Shown here in pieces: positions 1 to 6,801 of a stretch of 8,991 bases of DNA (positions are counted from its first letter, which is position 1; every line of letters begins with the position of its first letter). A model generated the notes under the pieces. It did no database searches. It had not been told where the DNA came from and saw only the letters and a program-made list of their open reading frames with translations. A program made the position numbers and the translations under genes. This DNA is from JAHDDY01 sp964549375 (lineage in GTDB: Bacteria; Pseudomonadota; Alphaproteobacteria; Rhodobacterales; Rhodobacteraceae): assembly GCA_964549375.1 (NCBI GenBank), contig CAZJWF010000119.1:1-8991 (forward strand), written 5' to 3'.

Positions 1-145
1 AAAACGGAAACAACTGGCGCATAATGATCTCTCAGACGGTTGCTAATATCGTAAACGTATACAGAGAGAACGCATTGGCAAAGTGTGACGATAGGGATGC
101 CCCGAGTTCAGGTTCTTCGACAACTACCACTCCGGTTGAAGCCAA
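1..145. other. Intergenic region downstream of glpD, no supported gene
   Basis: Nothing in this stretch reads as a convincing protein or RNA. I see no strong GC hairpin with a T-run that would serve as a glpD terminator; only short weak inverted repeats are present on the minus strand. A minus-strand ATG at 22-20, preceded by GAGAG, could begin a further gene of the glpR-glpD unit that runs off the window. Only seven codons are visible, so it cannot be called. Confidence 0.5.
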
Positions 146-1651
146 CTATACTGCCGCCCGATGCGCTCCCGCATCCGTCATCCATGCTTCCAGTTTTGCG
201 GCCTCTTCTTCTGATAAACGCAGGCCAATTTTGGAGCGCCGCCAAAGCACGTCATCCGCCACAGCCGCCCATTCACGGTCCATCAGCCATTGCACCTCTC
301 GCGCATAGAGGTTCCATCCGAAATGCACGCCTAAGTCTTCAAGAGTTCTGGCATCCGCCAACATTTTGGCCGCATCAGTGCCATAAGCACGGACCAGTCG
401 CAGCGCCCAATCCATATCGAGGAAAGGATATCCACTCCGCAAAATACTCACCAAGGTCTTGACACCATCCAGTGGGAAATCACCTCCCGGTAAGGGAATC
501 CCGGCGGTCCAACTCGGGTCCATATCGGGAAAGCGCGGGCGCAGCATTTCAATCGCTTTTTCGGCAAGACGGCGATAGGTCGTGATCTTCCCGCCAAAGA
601 TATTGACCAGCGGGGCTTCGCCGTCACTGCCCTCCAGCTTCAATACATAATCGCGGGTCGCCGCCGTCGCCGAGGACGCGCCATCATCATAAAGCGGGCG
701 CACCCCAGCATAGGTCCAGACGACGTCATCTTGCGTGATCGGTTTTTCGAAATATTCCGAGACCGCTTTACACAGATAAAGCGCCTCTTCAGGGGTACAT
801 TCAGCATCCAGCGGATCGCCGTCATGTTCGGCATCCGTCGTTCCGATCAGCGTGAAATCAGTCTCATAAGGAATCGCGAACACAATCCGCCCATCGCTCT
901 GCTGAAAAATATACGGCTTGCCATGCGTGAATAGTTGCTTGGTGACGATGTGAGAGCCGCGCACCATCCGAATTTTATCGGACGTGTTCATCCTCAAACC
1001 ATTGCGGACAATGTCTTCGACCCACGGGCCACCCGCATTGATCAGCGCCCGTGTCTCGATCATCCGGCTCGCGCCGGTCGTCTCATCGTGCAAACTGACC
1101 TGCCAGACATCTCCGCGCCGTTCTGCCGACGCGACTTTGGTCCGGGTGAGAATCTCAGCCCCGCGCTCCGCAGCGTCTCTTGCGTTTAGCGAGACAAGCC
1201 GCGCATCCTCGACCCAACAGTCGGAATATTCATAGCCGCGCGAAAATTCATCCTTCAGCGGAACCCCAGCCACATCGCTGCTGAGATCAAGACTCTTCGT
1301 CGCGGGCAGAACTTTACGTCCGCCAAGGTGGTCATAAATAAACAAACCGAGCCGAACGAGCCAACGCGGGCGCAACCCTTTATGATGCGGCAAAACAAAC
1401 CGCATCGGCCAAGAGATATGCGGCATCGCGTGCAGCAAGGTTTCCCGCTCAATCAATGCCTGCCGCACGAGCCGAAATTCGTAATATTCCAGATACCGCA
1501 AACCACCGTGGAACAGCTTTGTCGAAGCGGACGAGGTCGCCTGCCCCAGATCCCCCATCTCGCACAGCGCCACCGACAAGCCACGCCCAGCGGCGTCTCT
1601 GGCGATGCCAACACCGTTCACGCCGCCACCGACCACGAGGATGTCAAACAT
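146..1651 (-). CDS. glpD: Aerobic glycerol-3-phosphate dehydrogenase (GlpD)
   Basis: This FAD-dependent enzyme (EC 1.1.5.3) oxidises sn-glycerol-3-phosphate to dihydroxyacetone phosphate and passes electrons to quinone at the inner membrane. The 501-residue protein starts with a dinucleotide-binding fold, DILVVGGGVNGVG (residues 3-15). It then shows the family hallmarks HGGLRYLE (48-55), NAGGPW (205-210), RPLYDD (318-323) and FGGKITTYR (352-360), followed by the usual C-terminal helical domain. Length is normal for GlpD. I chose the ATG at 1651-1649 because AGGAA lies 7 bases upstream and the FAD-binding strand begins directly after it. An upstream in-frame ATG at 1693 would add 14 residues (MSRNQ...) that arise from a local sequence duplication and look non-native. 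The gene overlaps the end of the regulator gene by 8 bases, so the two are probably cotranscribed and translationally coupled. The stop is TAG at 148-146. Identification is confident; the quinone as acceptor is family knowledge. Confidence 0.96.
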   Translation of the reverse strand: MFDILVVGGGVNGVGIARDAAGRGLSVALCEMGDLGQATSSASTKLFHGGLRYLEYYEFRLVRQALIERETLLHAMPHISWPMRFVLPHHKGLRPRWLVRLGLFIYDHLGGRKVLPATKSLDLSSDVAGVPLKDEFSRGYEYSDCWVEDARLVSLNARDAAERGAEILTRTKVASAERRGDVWQVSLHDETTGASRMIETRALINAGGPWVEDIVRNGLRMNTSDKIRMVRGSHIVTKQLFTHGKPYIFQQSDGRIVFAIPYETDFTLIGTTDAEHDGDPLDAECTPEEALYLCKAVSEYFEKPITQDDVVWTYAGVRPLYDDGASSATAATRDYVLKLEGSDGEAPLVNIFGGKITTYRRLAEKAIEMLRPRFPDMDPSWTAGIPLPGGDFPLDGVKTLVSILRSGYPFLDMDWALRLVRAYGTDAAKMLADARTLEDLGVHFGWNLYAREVQWLMDREWAAVADDVLWRRSKIGLRLSEEEAAKLEAWMTDAGAHRAAV

Positions 1652-2486
1652 GTGTTGGTTCCTGCTCAAATGTTCGTTTTGGTTCCTGCTCATCGTGTTC
1701 TTTTATACGCTCGAACATTGTCTCTTGCCCAACAACTTCAACCGTTACGTCGTGCATCTTACAAGCGCGCATGAACGCCGCAGGAGGAGTCCGGTCTGTG
1801 ACAAAAATATCGATCCTGTCGAGGTCACAAATTCGCATCGGCGCAGTGCGTTCAAATTTCAGATGATCGGCAACCAAAATCACTTTCCGCGCTGATTCCA
1901 AGATCGCCCGCGCGACACTCACCTCGCGCTGATCAAAGTCGAGAATGGCGCCATCATCGTCAATCGCCGATGCGCCGATGACCGCAATGTCGGCCTTGAA
2001 CTGGCGAATAAACGCAACAGCGGCCTCGCCGACGATCCCCCCATCTCCCTGCCGAACGACACCGCCTGCAAGTATCAACTCCTTTCGCGGAGTTCCATTT
2101 AGTATATTGATAACATTGATATTATTCGTAATAATTACAAGACCCAGATGCTCAATCAAACCGCGTGCGACCTGTTCAGTCGTCGTGCCAATATTCAGCA
2201 TAACCGAACAATTCTCAGGGATCAGCTCAGCGGCAGCGAGCCCGATCAAACGCTTCTCCGCAGAGGCAAGGTTCCGTCGCTCCTCATAATCGACATTTGA
2301 GACGCTGTTCGCTGGCATTGCTCCGCCATGCACACGGCTCAGCAAACCTCGCTGACACAGGTCATTCAAATCGCGCCTGATCGTCTGAGGGGTGACAGCA
2401 AACGCCTGTGCCAACGCATCCACGCCGACCCGACCGTCATTGCGCGCAGCGGAAAGAATATCCTGCTGTCGAGATGTTAAATCCAT
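1644..2486 (-). CDS. glpR: DeoR-family transcriptional repressor, GlpR-like
   Basis: This cytoplasmic DNA-binding repressor of 280 residues probably responds to glycerol-3-phosphate or a related phosphorylated sugar. Residues 4-56 form the DeoR winged helix-turn-helix, with the recognition segment VTPQTIRRDLNDL (31-43) and the typical ending LLSRVHGGA (48-56). Residues 75-255 form the DeoR sensor domain. They include IGTTTE (99-104), the phosphate-binding loop of the family, the ITNN strand end (119-122) and LAGG (139-142). The final tail after residue 260 is acidic and repetitive (EQEP twice), produced by a 24-base duplication. The start ATG at 2486 is preceded by GAAGG six bases upstream. 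Its position ahead of glpD and divergent from the transporter genes argues for control of glycerol use by both units. The DeoR family call is firm. The GlpR assignment rests on neighbours plus overall similarity, since DeoR sensors are hard to separate by eye. Confidence 0.9.
   Translation of the reverse strand: MDLTSRQQDILSAARNDGRVGVDALAQAFAVTPQTIRRDLNDLCQRGLLSRVHGGAMPANSVSNVDYEERRNLASAEKRLIGLAAAELIPENCSVMLNIGTTTEQVARGLIEHLGLVIITNNINVINILNGTPRKELILAGGVVRQGDGGIVGEAAVAFIRQFKADIAVIGASAIDDDGAILDFDQREVSVARAILESARKVILVADHLKFERTAPMRICDLDRIDIFVTDRTPPAAFMRACKMHDVTVEVVGQETMFERIKEHDEQEPKRTFEQEPTHV
1655..1692 (-). repeat. Tandem duplication carrying the glpD ribosome-binding site
   Basis: On the minus strand the 14-mer TGAGCAGGAACCAA occurs twice, at 1692-1679 and 1668-1655, with a period of exactly 24 bases. 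Each copy contains AGGAA, a Shine-Dalgarno-like core; only the second is correctly spaced for the glpD ATG at 1651. Because the period is eight codons, the repeat is silent for frame. It appears as EQEP...EQEP at the C-terminus of the regulator, and as SRNQ...SRNQ if glpD is read from the upstream ATG. Confidence 0.8.
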
Positions 2487-2513
2487 GCGGAGCCTTCACC
2501 ACTTTCTTTGCAC

Positions 2514-2541
2514 ACGATACAAGTTTTCACTTGACGCTCAA
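2514..2541 (-). promoter_or_regulatory. Candidate promoter for glpR-glpD
   Basis: Read on the minus strand, TTGAGC (2541-2536) and TATCGT (2519-2514) are separated by 16 bases and fit a sigma-70-type promoter (4 of 6 matches in each box). The start of the regulator is 28 bases beyond the -10 box. The -35 box is one arm of the 15-bp palindrome shared with the divergent promoter. No transcription start is known, so this is a sequence match only. Confidence 0.4.
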
Positions 2542-2556
2542 GTTGTTTTCGATTGA
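2523..2556 (+). promoter_or_regulatory. 22-bp-period direct repeat GTTTTCnnTTGA, candidate GlpR operator
   Basis: GTTTTCACTTGA (2523-2534) and GTTTTCGATTGA (2545-2556) match at 10 of 12 positions. They are offset by exactly 22 bases, about two helical turns, so both copies face the same side of the DNA. A weaker third TTTC lies one further period upstream (2503-2506). TTTC-containing direct repeats are a plausible operator type for DeoR-family proteins. I have not matched this one to a documented motif. Confidence 0.45.
2529..2543. promoter_or_regulatory. Perfect 15-bp palindrome in the divergent spacer, candidate operator
   Basis: ACTTGACGCTCAAGT is a perfect inverted repeat: six-base arms (ACTTGA / TCAAGT) around CGC. 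Its two arms contain the candidate -35 boxes of both divergent promoters, meeting back to back at base 2536. A protein bound here would occlude both promoters at once. Whether that protein is the adjacent DeoR-type regulator is inference. Confidence 0.45.
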
Positions 2557-2560
2557 GCAT
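2531..2560 (+). promoter_or_regulatory. Candidate promoter for the glycerol transporter operon
   Basis: TTGACG (2531-2536) is a good -35 box. The best-spaced -10 candidate is GAGCAT (2555-2560) after 18 bases and is weak (3 of 6). Good -35 boxes with poor -10 boxes are common in alphaproteobacterial promoters. A weak -10 embedded in operator-like repeats fits a regulated promoter. The first gene starts at 2602, leaving a leader of about 35 bases. Confidence 0.4.
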
Positions 2561-2601
2561 AAGACGAACATACAAACACACCGAAAATTTGGGAGGAACC
2601 G

Positions 2602-4338
2602 ATGCGTAAACATCTTTTATCCGCTGTCGCGGCCTTGGCAGTGTTGACAACCGCGCCTGCCGCTTGGGCGGACATGGCGGCTGCGAAAAAATGGATTGGC
2701 GATGAATTCCAGCCGTCCGCCTTATCCACATCGGAACAAGAGGCCGAGATGGAATGGTTCATCAAGGCGGCAGAACCCTTCAAGGGTATGGAGATCAACG
2801 TCCTGTCGGAAACGATCCCCACCCACACCTATGAAAGCCAAACGCTGACCAAGGCTTTCGAAGAAATCACAGGCATCAAGGTCAATCACCAACTTCTTGG
2901 CGAAGGCGAAGTTGTTCAGGCGGTTCAGACACAGATGCAAACAGGCCGGAACCTCTATGACGGCTACATCAACGATTCCGACCTGATCGGCACGCACTCT
3001 CGTTTACAGCTTGCCGTGAACCTCACGGAATTTATGGCAGGCGATGGCAAAGACGTCACCAACCCCGACCTCGATATTGACGATTTTGTCGGCAAGTCCT
3101 TCACGACTGGTCCGGATGGCAGCCTCTATCAACTGCCAGACCAACAATTCGCGAACCTTTACTGGTTCCGCAAAGACTGGTTCGACAACGAAGATTTCCA
3201 AAAACAGTTCAAAAAGAAATATGGTTACGACCTCGGCGTTCCGGTGAACTGGTCCGCATATGAAGACATTGCGGAGTTCTTCTCTGAAGACGTCAAAGAG
3301 ATCGACGGCGTCGCCGTTTACGGCCACATGGACTACGGCAAACGCGCGCCTGACCTAGGCTGGCGCATGACGGATGCGTGGCTGTCAATGGCAGGGGCGG
3401 GATCCAAGGGCTTCCCGAACGGGGTTCCGATTGACGAATGGGGCATCCGCATGGAGGCGGGATCGTGTAACCCTGCCGGTGCCAGCGTTTCGCGCGGCGG
3501 CGGAGCCAATGGCCCTGCGGCAGTCTATGCAATCCGAAAGTGGGATGAGTGGCTGCGTAAATACGCGCCTCCGGGCTCGGCAAACTACGACTTTTATCAG
3601 TCTTTGCCTGCTCTGAGCCAAGGCAACGTCGCACAGCAAATCTTCTGGTACACTGCATTCACGGCCTCAATGGTCGCCCCAAAATCTGAGGGCAACAATA
3701 CCGTGGATGACGAGGGCAACCCACTTTGGCGGATGGCCCCATCGCCGCACGGCCCGTACTGGGAAGAAGGTCAAAAGCTCGGCTATCAAGATGCCGGATC
3801 GTGGACTCTGTTCAAATCAACACCGGTTGACCGCCAAAAGGCCGCTTGGCTTTATGCCCAGTTCGTGACGTCGAAGACTGTCGATGTGAAAAAATCGCAT
3901 GTGGGCCTGACCTTCATCCGTGACTCCACCATCAACCACGAGAGCTTTACTGAGCGCGCGCCTAAACTCGGTGGCCTCGTTGAGTTCTATCGCTCCCCTG
4001 ATCGGGTGATGTGGTCGCCGACTGGCGTCAACGTGCCAGATTATCCGAAACTAGCGCAGATCTGGTGGCAACAAATCGGTGACGTGAACTCAGGTGCCTT
4101 TACGCCGCAAGAAGCGATGGATCGCCTTGCCAACGAGATGGACATCACGATGGCCCGGATGCAACGCGCTGACGAAGGCGCCAACGTCTACGGCGGTTGT
4201 GGTCCACGTCTCAATGAAGAAAAAGACCCATCAGACTGGCTTGGCAAAGGCGGCGCGAAAGCAAAACTGGCGAACGAAAAGCCAAAAGGTAAAACCGTCA
4301 ACTACGACGAGTTGGTGAAACGCTGGGCCGCGAAGTAG
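2602..4338 (+). CDS. glpV: Periplasmic glycerol-binding protein of ABC importer (GlpV)
   Basis: This periplasmic solute-binding protein delivers glycerol to the GlpPQ-GlpST transporter. It is 578 residues long, well above the usual 400-450 for carbohydrate-binding proteins, which matches the large binding proteins of glycerol ABC systems. A clear Sec signal peptide occupies residues 1-23: a charged MRKH start, a hydrophobic core, and cleavage after AWA. It lacks a lipobox cysteine, so the protein is soluble. The mature chain begins DMAAAKKWI and is rich in aromatic residues. It contains only two cysteines, C289 in GSCNPAG and C533 in GGCGPRL, which could form a periplasmic disulfide. The ATG at 2602 follows a strong GGGAGGA (2590-2596) at good distance. 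The gene heads the transporter operon, whereas in the rhizobial systems I remember it follows the DUF2160 gene. A stable hairpin and a 149-base gap separate it from the ATPase gene. Function is assigned by family resemblance plus glp context; binding of a related polyol is possible. Confidence 0.88.
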   Translation: MRKHLLSAVAALAVLTTAPAAWADMAAAKKWIGDEFQPSALSTSEQEAEMEWFIKAAEPFKGMEINVLSETIPTHTYESQTLTKAFEEITGIKVNHQLLGEGEVVQAVQTQMQTGRNLYDGYINDSDLIGTHSRLQLAVNLTEFMAGDGKDVTNPDLDIDDFVGKSFTTGPDGSLYQLPDQQFANLYWFRKDWFDNEDFQKQFKKKYGYDLGVPVNWSAYEDIAEFFSEDVKEIDGVAVYGHMDYGKRAPDLGWRMTDAWLSMAGAGSKGFPNGVPIDEWGIRMEAGSCNPAGASVSRGGGANGPAAVYAIRKWDEWLRKYAPPGSANYDFYQSLPALSQGNVAQQIFWYTAFTASMVAPKSEGNNTVDDEGNPLWRMAPSPHGPYWEEGQKLGYQDAGSWTLFKSTPVDRQKAAWLYAQFVTSKTVDVKKSHVGLTFIRDSTINHESFTERAPKLGGLVEFYRSPDRVMWSPTGVNVPDYPKLAQIWWQQIGDVNSGAFTPQEAMDRLANEMDITMARMQRADEGANVYGGCGPRLNEEKDPSDWLGKGGAKAKLANEKPKGKTVNYDELVKRWAAK

Positions 4339-4380
4339 AGAAACCTTGCGCCGGAGATCGTTATTTCTCCCTGACATCTC

Positions 4381-4404
4381 CCTCTCCCCGACATCGGGGA
4401 GGGG
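4381..4404 (+). promoter_or_regulatory. Intercistronic GC-rich hairpin after glpV
   Basis: CTCCCCGA / TCGGGGAG (4384-4401) is a perfect 18-base palindrome. Allowing a wobble pair and two more G-C pairs, the stem reaches ten pairs with an ACAT loop. No T-run follows at once; the nearest is GTTTTT about 20 bases on. This fits a partial terminator or a 3' mRNA-protecting hairpin better than a full intrinsic terminator. Such elements often follow binding-protein genes and keep them in excess over the membrane components. A second, weak stem GGAGA/TCTCC lies at 4353-4370. Confidence 0.65.
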
Positions 4405-4487
4405 ATTGAAGCCATAAAATTCGTTTTTCAATTTTACCGATTTTTAGCCGAGTGTCATTCACGCCCTCAGGAAAACTGTAATCTTAG

Positions 4488-5549
4488 ATGACCATCGAAC
4501 TAAAAAACCTGGTCAAGCGTGTTGGTGCAGAGACCCATATTCACGAGACCAGCATCCGATCAGCCGAGACGGGCTTCAATGTCCTGCTCGGCGAAACGCG
4601 AGCCGGCAAAACCACGCTGATCAAGCTGATTGCGGGTCTCGAACGCCCTACTGCTGGCGAAGTCTGGATTAAAGGCCGGAACGTAACTGCTCTGACACCG
4701 CAGAAACGGAACGTCAGCCTCGTCCATCAGTTTTTCGTCAACTATCCCAACATGACGGTCTTCGAGAACATCGCCTCCCCTCTACGTGTCGCCGGTGTGA
4801 GCCGCGGCGAACGCACGCGCCGTGTTGAAGAAGCCGCAGAACTCATGCGCCTGACGCCCCTGCTAAAACGCCGCCCGTCCGAACTGTCGGGCGGGCAGCA
4901 ACAGCGCACAGCACTTGCCCGCGCGATTGTCAAAGACTCCGACGTCGTTCTGTTTGATGAACCGCTGGCGAACCTCGATTACAAACTACGCGAAGAATTG
5001 CGTGATGAACTGCCGCGCTTATTGGCAGGACGCGGCGCGATTGTTGTCTACGCGACATCAGAACCACACGAGGCTCTCCTCCTCGGCGGGCATACCGCAA
5101 CGATGAAAGAGGGGCGGATCACGCAGTTCGGAGAAACATCTGCTATCTTCCGCCAACCCGCCGACCTCGATACGGCACGGGTTTTCTCTGATCCACCCAT
5201 CAATGCGGCCATAGTGACTAAACAAGGCGGAGAGATCGTGATGGATGGCGCGCGCTGGCCTGCTCCTGCTGCTCTGACAAATGCTCCGGATGGACCCTAT
5301 ACGCTGGGCATTCACCCTCATGCGGTAACGCCTGTTCGCGAAGCCGGTGATGCGATTTTGGTTCAGGGCACTGTCGTTGTCACGGAACTCAGCGGGTCAG
5401 AAAGCATCGCCCACTTTACGCGCGGCTCAGAGTCATGGGTCTCACAATCTCACGGTGTCCATGCCTTCAAAGTTGGCGAGCAGCATGATTTCTTCTTCGA
5501 TGCCTCGCGCAGCCTCTATTTTGATCGTGATGGGAGGCTGATCGCCTGA
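4488..5549 (+). CDS. glpS: Glycerol ABC transporter ATPase 1 (GlpS)
   Basis: This is one of two different ATPases powering the importer at the inner face of the membrane. The 353-residue protein has a MalK-like nucleotide-binding domain (about 1-235). It shows an unusual Walker A, GETRAGKT (35-42), Q-loop Q81, a canonical signature LSGGQQQR (133-140), Walker B VVLFDE (153-158) and D-loop LANLD (160-164). Residues 240-353 form a TOBE-type regulatory domain, as in MalK/UgpC. The H-loop histidine is missing: where relatives read THDQ, this protein reads TSEP, with S191 in its place. That loss should weaken hydrolysis at the site built on its own Walker A. The ATG at 4488 has only a distant AGGAAA (4469-4474), a poor ribosome-binding site. 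Weak initiation plus the upstream hairpin would set subunit levels below the binding protein. The stop overlaps the glpT start by one base (TGATG). Confidence 0.92.
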   Translation: MTIELKNLVKRVGAETHIHETSIRSAETGFNVLLGETRAGKTTLIKLIAGLERPTAGEVWIKGRNVTALTPQKRNVSLVHQFFVNYPNMTVFENIASPLRVAGVSRGERTRRVEEAAELMRLTPLLKRRPSELSGGQQQRTALARAIVKDSDVVLFDEPLANLDYKLREELRDELPRLLAGRGAIVVYATSEPHEALLLGGHTATMKEGRITQFGETSAIFRQPADLDTARVFSDPPINAAIVTKQGGEIVMDGARWPAPAALTNAPDGPYTLGIHPHAVTPVREAGDAILVQGTVVVTELSGSESIAHFTRGSESWVSQSHGVHAFKVGEQHDFFFDASRSLYFDRDGRLIA

Positions 5550-6622
5550 TGGCCCGCATTACCCTCGATAACCTGCGCCATTCGTACATCGCGAACCCGC
5601 AAAGCGACGCGGATTATGCCCTGCAACAGATTGATCTGGAATGGCAGGATGGCGGTGCCTATGCCCTGCTCGGTCCATCCGGGTGTGGAAAATCAACGTT
5701 GCTCAACATCATCTCCGGCCTGATCGCGCCAACCCAGGGCCGCATCTTATTCGACGACAAAGATGTCACGTACGAACCACCCGCCGAGCGTAATATCGCG
5801 CAGGTATTTCAGTTCCCCGTGATCTACGACACCATGACGGTCTACGACAACCTCGCTTTCCCGCTCCGCAATCGCGGTGTTGCCGCCGCGCAAGTCGACA
5901 AGCGCGTGCGTGAAATCGCCGAGATGATCGACATGACCGACATGCTCAAACGGCGCGCGGCAAACCTCACTCCCGACAACAAACAAAAGATTTCGATGGG
6001 ACGCGGTCTCGTTCGCGACGACGTAAACGTCATCATGTTCGACGAACCCCTCACGGTGATTGACCCGCACCTGAAGTGGAAGCTGCGTTCGAAACTGCGA
6101 GAGCTACACGAGCGCATCAATCTTACTATGATCTACGTAACCCATGATCAAACCGAAGCGCTGACCTTTGCCGATCAGGTCGTTGTCATGGATGAAGGCG
6201 TTGTCGTGCAAATCGGCACGCCCGTTGAGCTATTTGAACGCCCAACACATACTTTTGTCGGCCACTTCATCGGCTCGCCAGGGATGAATGTCTTGCCCTG
6301 CTCGGTCCGGGAAGGTCAGGCGTTTTTCCGTGACACGCACATCCCGGTTGAGGGCGGCAAAACTTCCGCCACCGGCTCACGCCTCGAAATTGGTGTCCGC
6401 CCGGAATTTGTCTCCTTCGCCTCCGAAGGACTGCCCGTCGATGTCGTGAAGGTCGCCGATGCGGGACGTCACCGCATCGTTGAAACCCGCGCAGGCGACA
6501 CGTCCATTAAGCTGTTCGTCGAGGACGGCATCAGCATCCCCGACGGACAAACGCACCTTGCCTTCAATCCCTCCCGCACCCGCGTTTACGCAGACGGCTG
6601 GCTCGCGGGGGAGGACCAGTGA
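5549..6622 (+). CDS. glpT: Glycerol ABC transporter ATPase 2 (GlpT, ABC type)
   Basis: This is the partner ATPase of the importer; the name follows rhizobial usage and is unrelated to the E. coli GlpT antiporter. The 357-residue protein has a canonical Walker A, GPSGCGKST (42-50), Q-loop Q88, Walker B VIMFDE (161-166), D-loop LTVID (168-172) and an intact H-loop, YVTHDQ with H199. The ABC signature is abnormal: LTPDN (140-144) replaces LSGGQ, followed by KQKISMGRG, which keeps the flanking pattern. A TOBE-like C-terminal domain (about 245-357) follows. The ATG overlaps the glpS stop by one base, with GGGAGG (5532-5537) inside the end of glpS, so translation is coupled and a one-to-one heterodimer is likely. 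With GlpS it would form one good and one degenerate ATP site. Assignment is confident from motifs and context. Confidence 0.93.
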   Translation: MARITLDNLRHSYIANPQSDADYALQQIDLEWQDGGAYALLGPSGCGKSTLLNIISGLIAPTQGRILFDDKDVTYEPPAERNIAQVFQFPVIYDTMTVYDNLAFPLRNRGVAAAQVDKRVREIAEMIDMTDMLKRRAANLTPDNKQKISMGRGLVRDDVNVIMFDEPLTVIDPHLKWKLRSKLRELHERINLTMIYVTHDQTEALTFADQVVVMDEGVVVQIGTPVELFERPTHTFVGHFIGSPGMNVLPCSVREGQAFFRDTHIPVEGGKTSATGSRLEIGVRPEFVSFASEGLPVDVVKVADAGRHRIVETRAGDTSIKLFVEDGISIPDGQTHLAFNPSRTRVYADGWLAGEDQ

Positions 6623-6801
6623 TGCAAGGTATGAAGAGGCCGCAGAAAGCGACAATCCTACCCTTTCCGACCGATAGCATCGCGGGTGACGGGTTCACTC
6701 CGTTGAAACTTGGAGGCGATCTCGGTTCTCAGTTTCCCTTCGCCCGTCCCCGAGGAGGAAGAGAACAAACAACGCCGGAAGGTATCTCGCATGGCCGCTA
6801 A
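6622..6801 (+). CDS. Possible small ORF between glpT and glpP (59 aa)
   Basis: The 168 bases between glpT and glpP hold an open frame of 59 codons. Its ATG overlaps the glpT stop by one base and is preceded by a strong purine-rich GGGGGAGGA in the end of glpT. Its TAA overlaps the start of glpP. The predicted peptide starts MQGMKRPQK and is basic, soluble and rich in glycine, proline and phenylalanine. I recognise no domain, signal or membrane segment. Two readings are possible: a translated leader that carries ribosomes across an otherwise long gap, or an untranslated spacer. GTTCTC (6724) and GAGAAC (6762) could pair within it. I do not recognise a function and think a genuine functional protein is less likely than not. 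Confidence 0.3.
   Translation: MQGMKRPQKATILPFPTDSIAGDGFTPLKLGGDLGSQFPFARPRGGREQTTPEGISHGR

Noticed and set aside
24..462. Overlapping plus-strand ORFs of 94 and 125 codons at the left end
   Set aside because: They run antisense to the end of glpD, have low-complexity Ser/Thr/Ala or Pro/His-rich products and no ribosome-binding site; they are shadows of the GC-rich glpD frame.
1328..1895. Plus-strand ORFs of 148, 136 and 96 codons opposite glpD and the regulator
   Set aside because: Entirely antisense to two well-supported genes; the products look like random arginine/proline-rich translation.
2477..2828. Minus-strand ORFs spanning the divergent spacer and the start of glpV
   Set aside because: They overlap the promoter region and the signal-peptide coding region of glpV; no recognisable protein and no proper start.
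3293..3658. Minus-strand ORF of 121 codons inside glpV
   Set aside because: Arginine-rich shadow of the binding-protein gene, with no motif and no context.
4381..4404. Full intrinsic terminator ending the operon after glpV
   Set aside because: The stem is strong, but no T-run follows directly, and the remaining transporter genes lie downstream in the same direction without a clearly better promoter. I treat it as a partial terminator or stabilising hairpin.
5747..6120. Minus-strand ORFs of 107 and 92 codons inside glpT
   Set aside because: Antisense to Walker B and signature coding sequence; His/Val- or Ser/Arg-rich composition typical of shadow frames.
6710..6790. Upstream TTG start for glpP adding 27 residues
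   Set aside because: The added segment is polar and unlike permease N-termini, while the ATG at 6791 has a suitable GGAAGG upstream and leads directly into the first helix.
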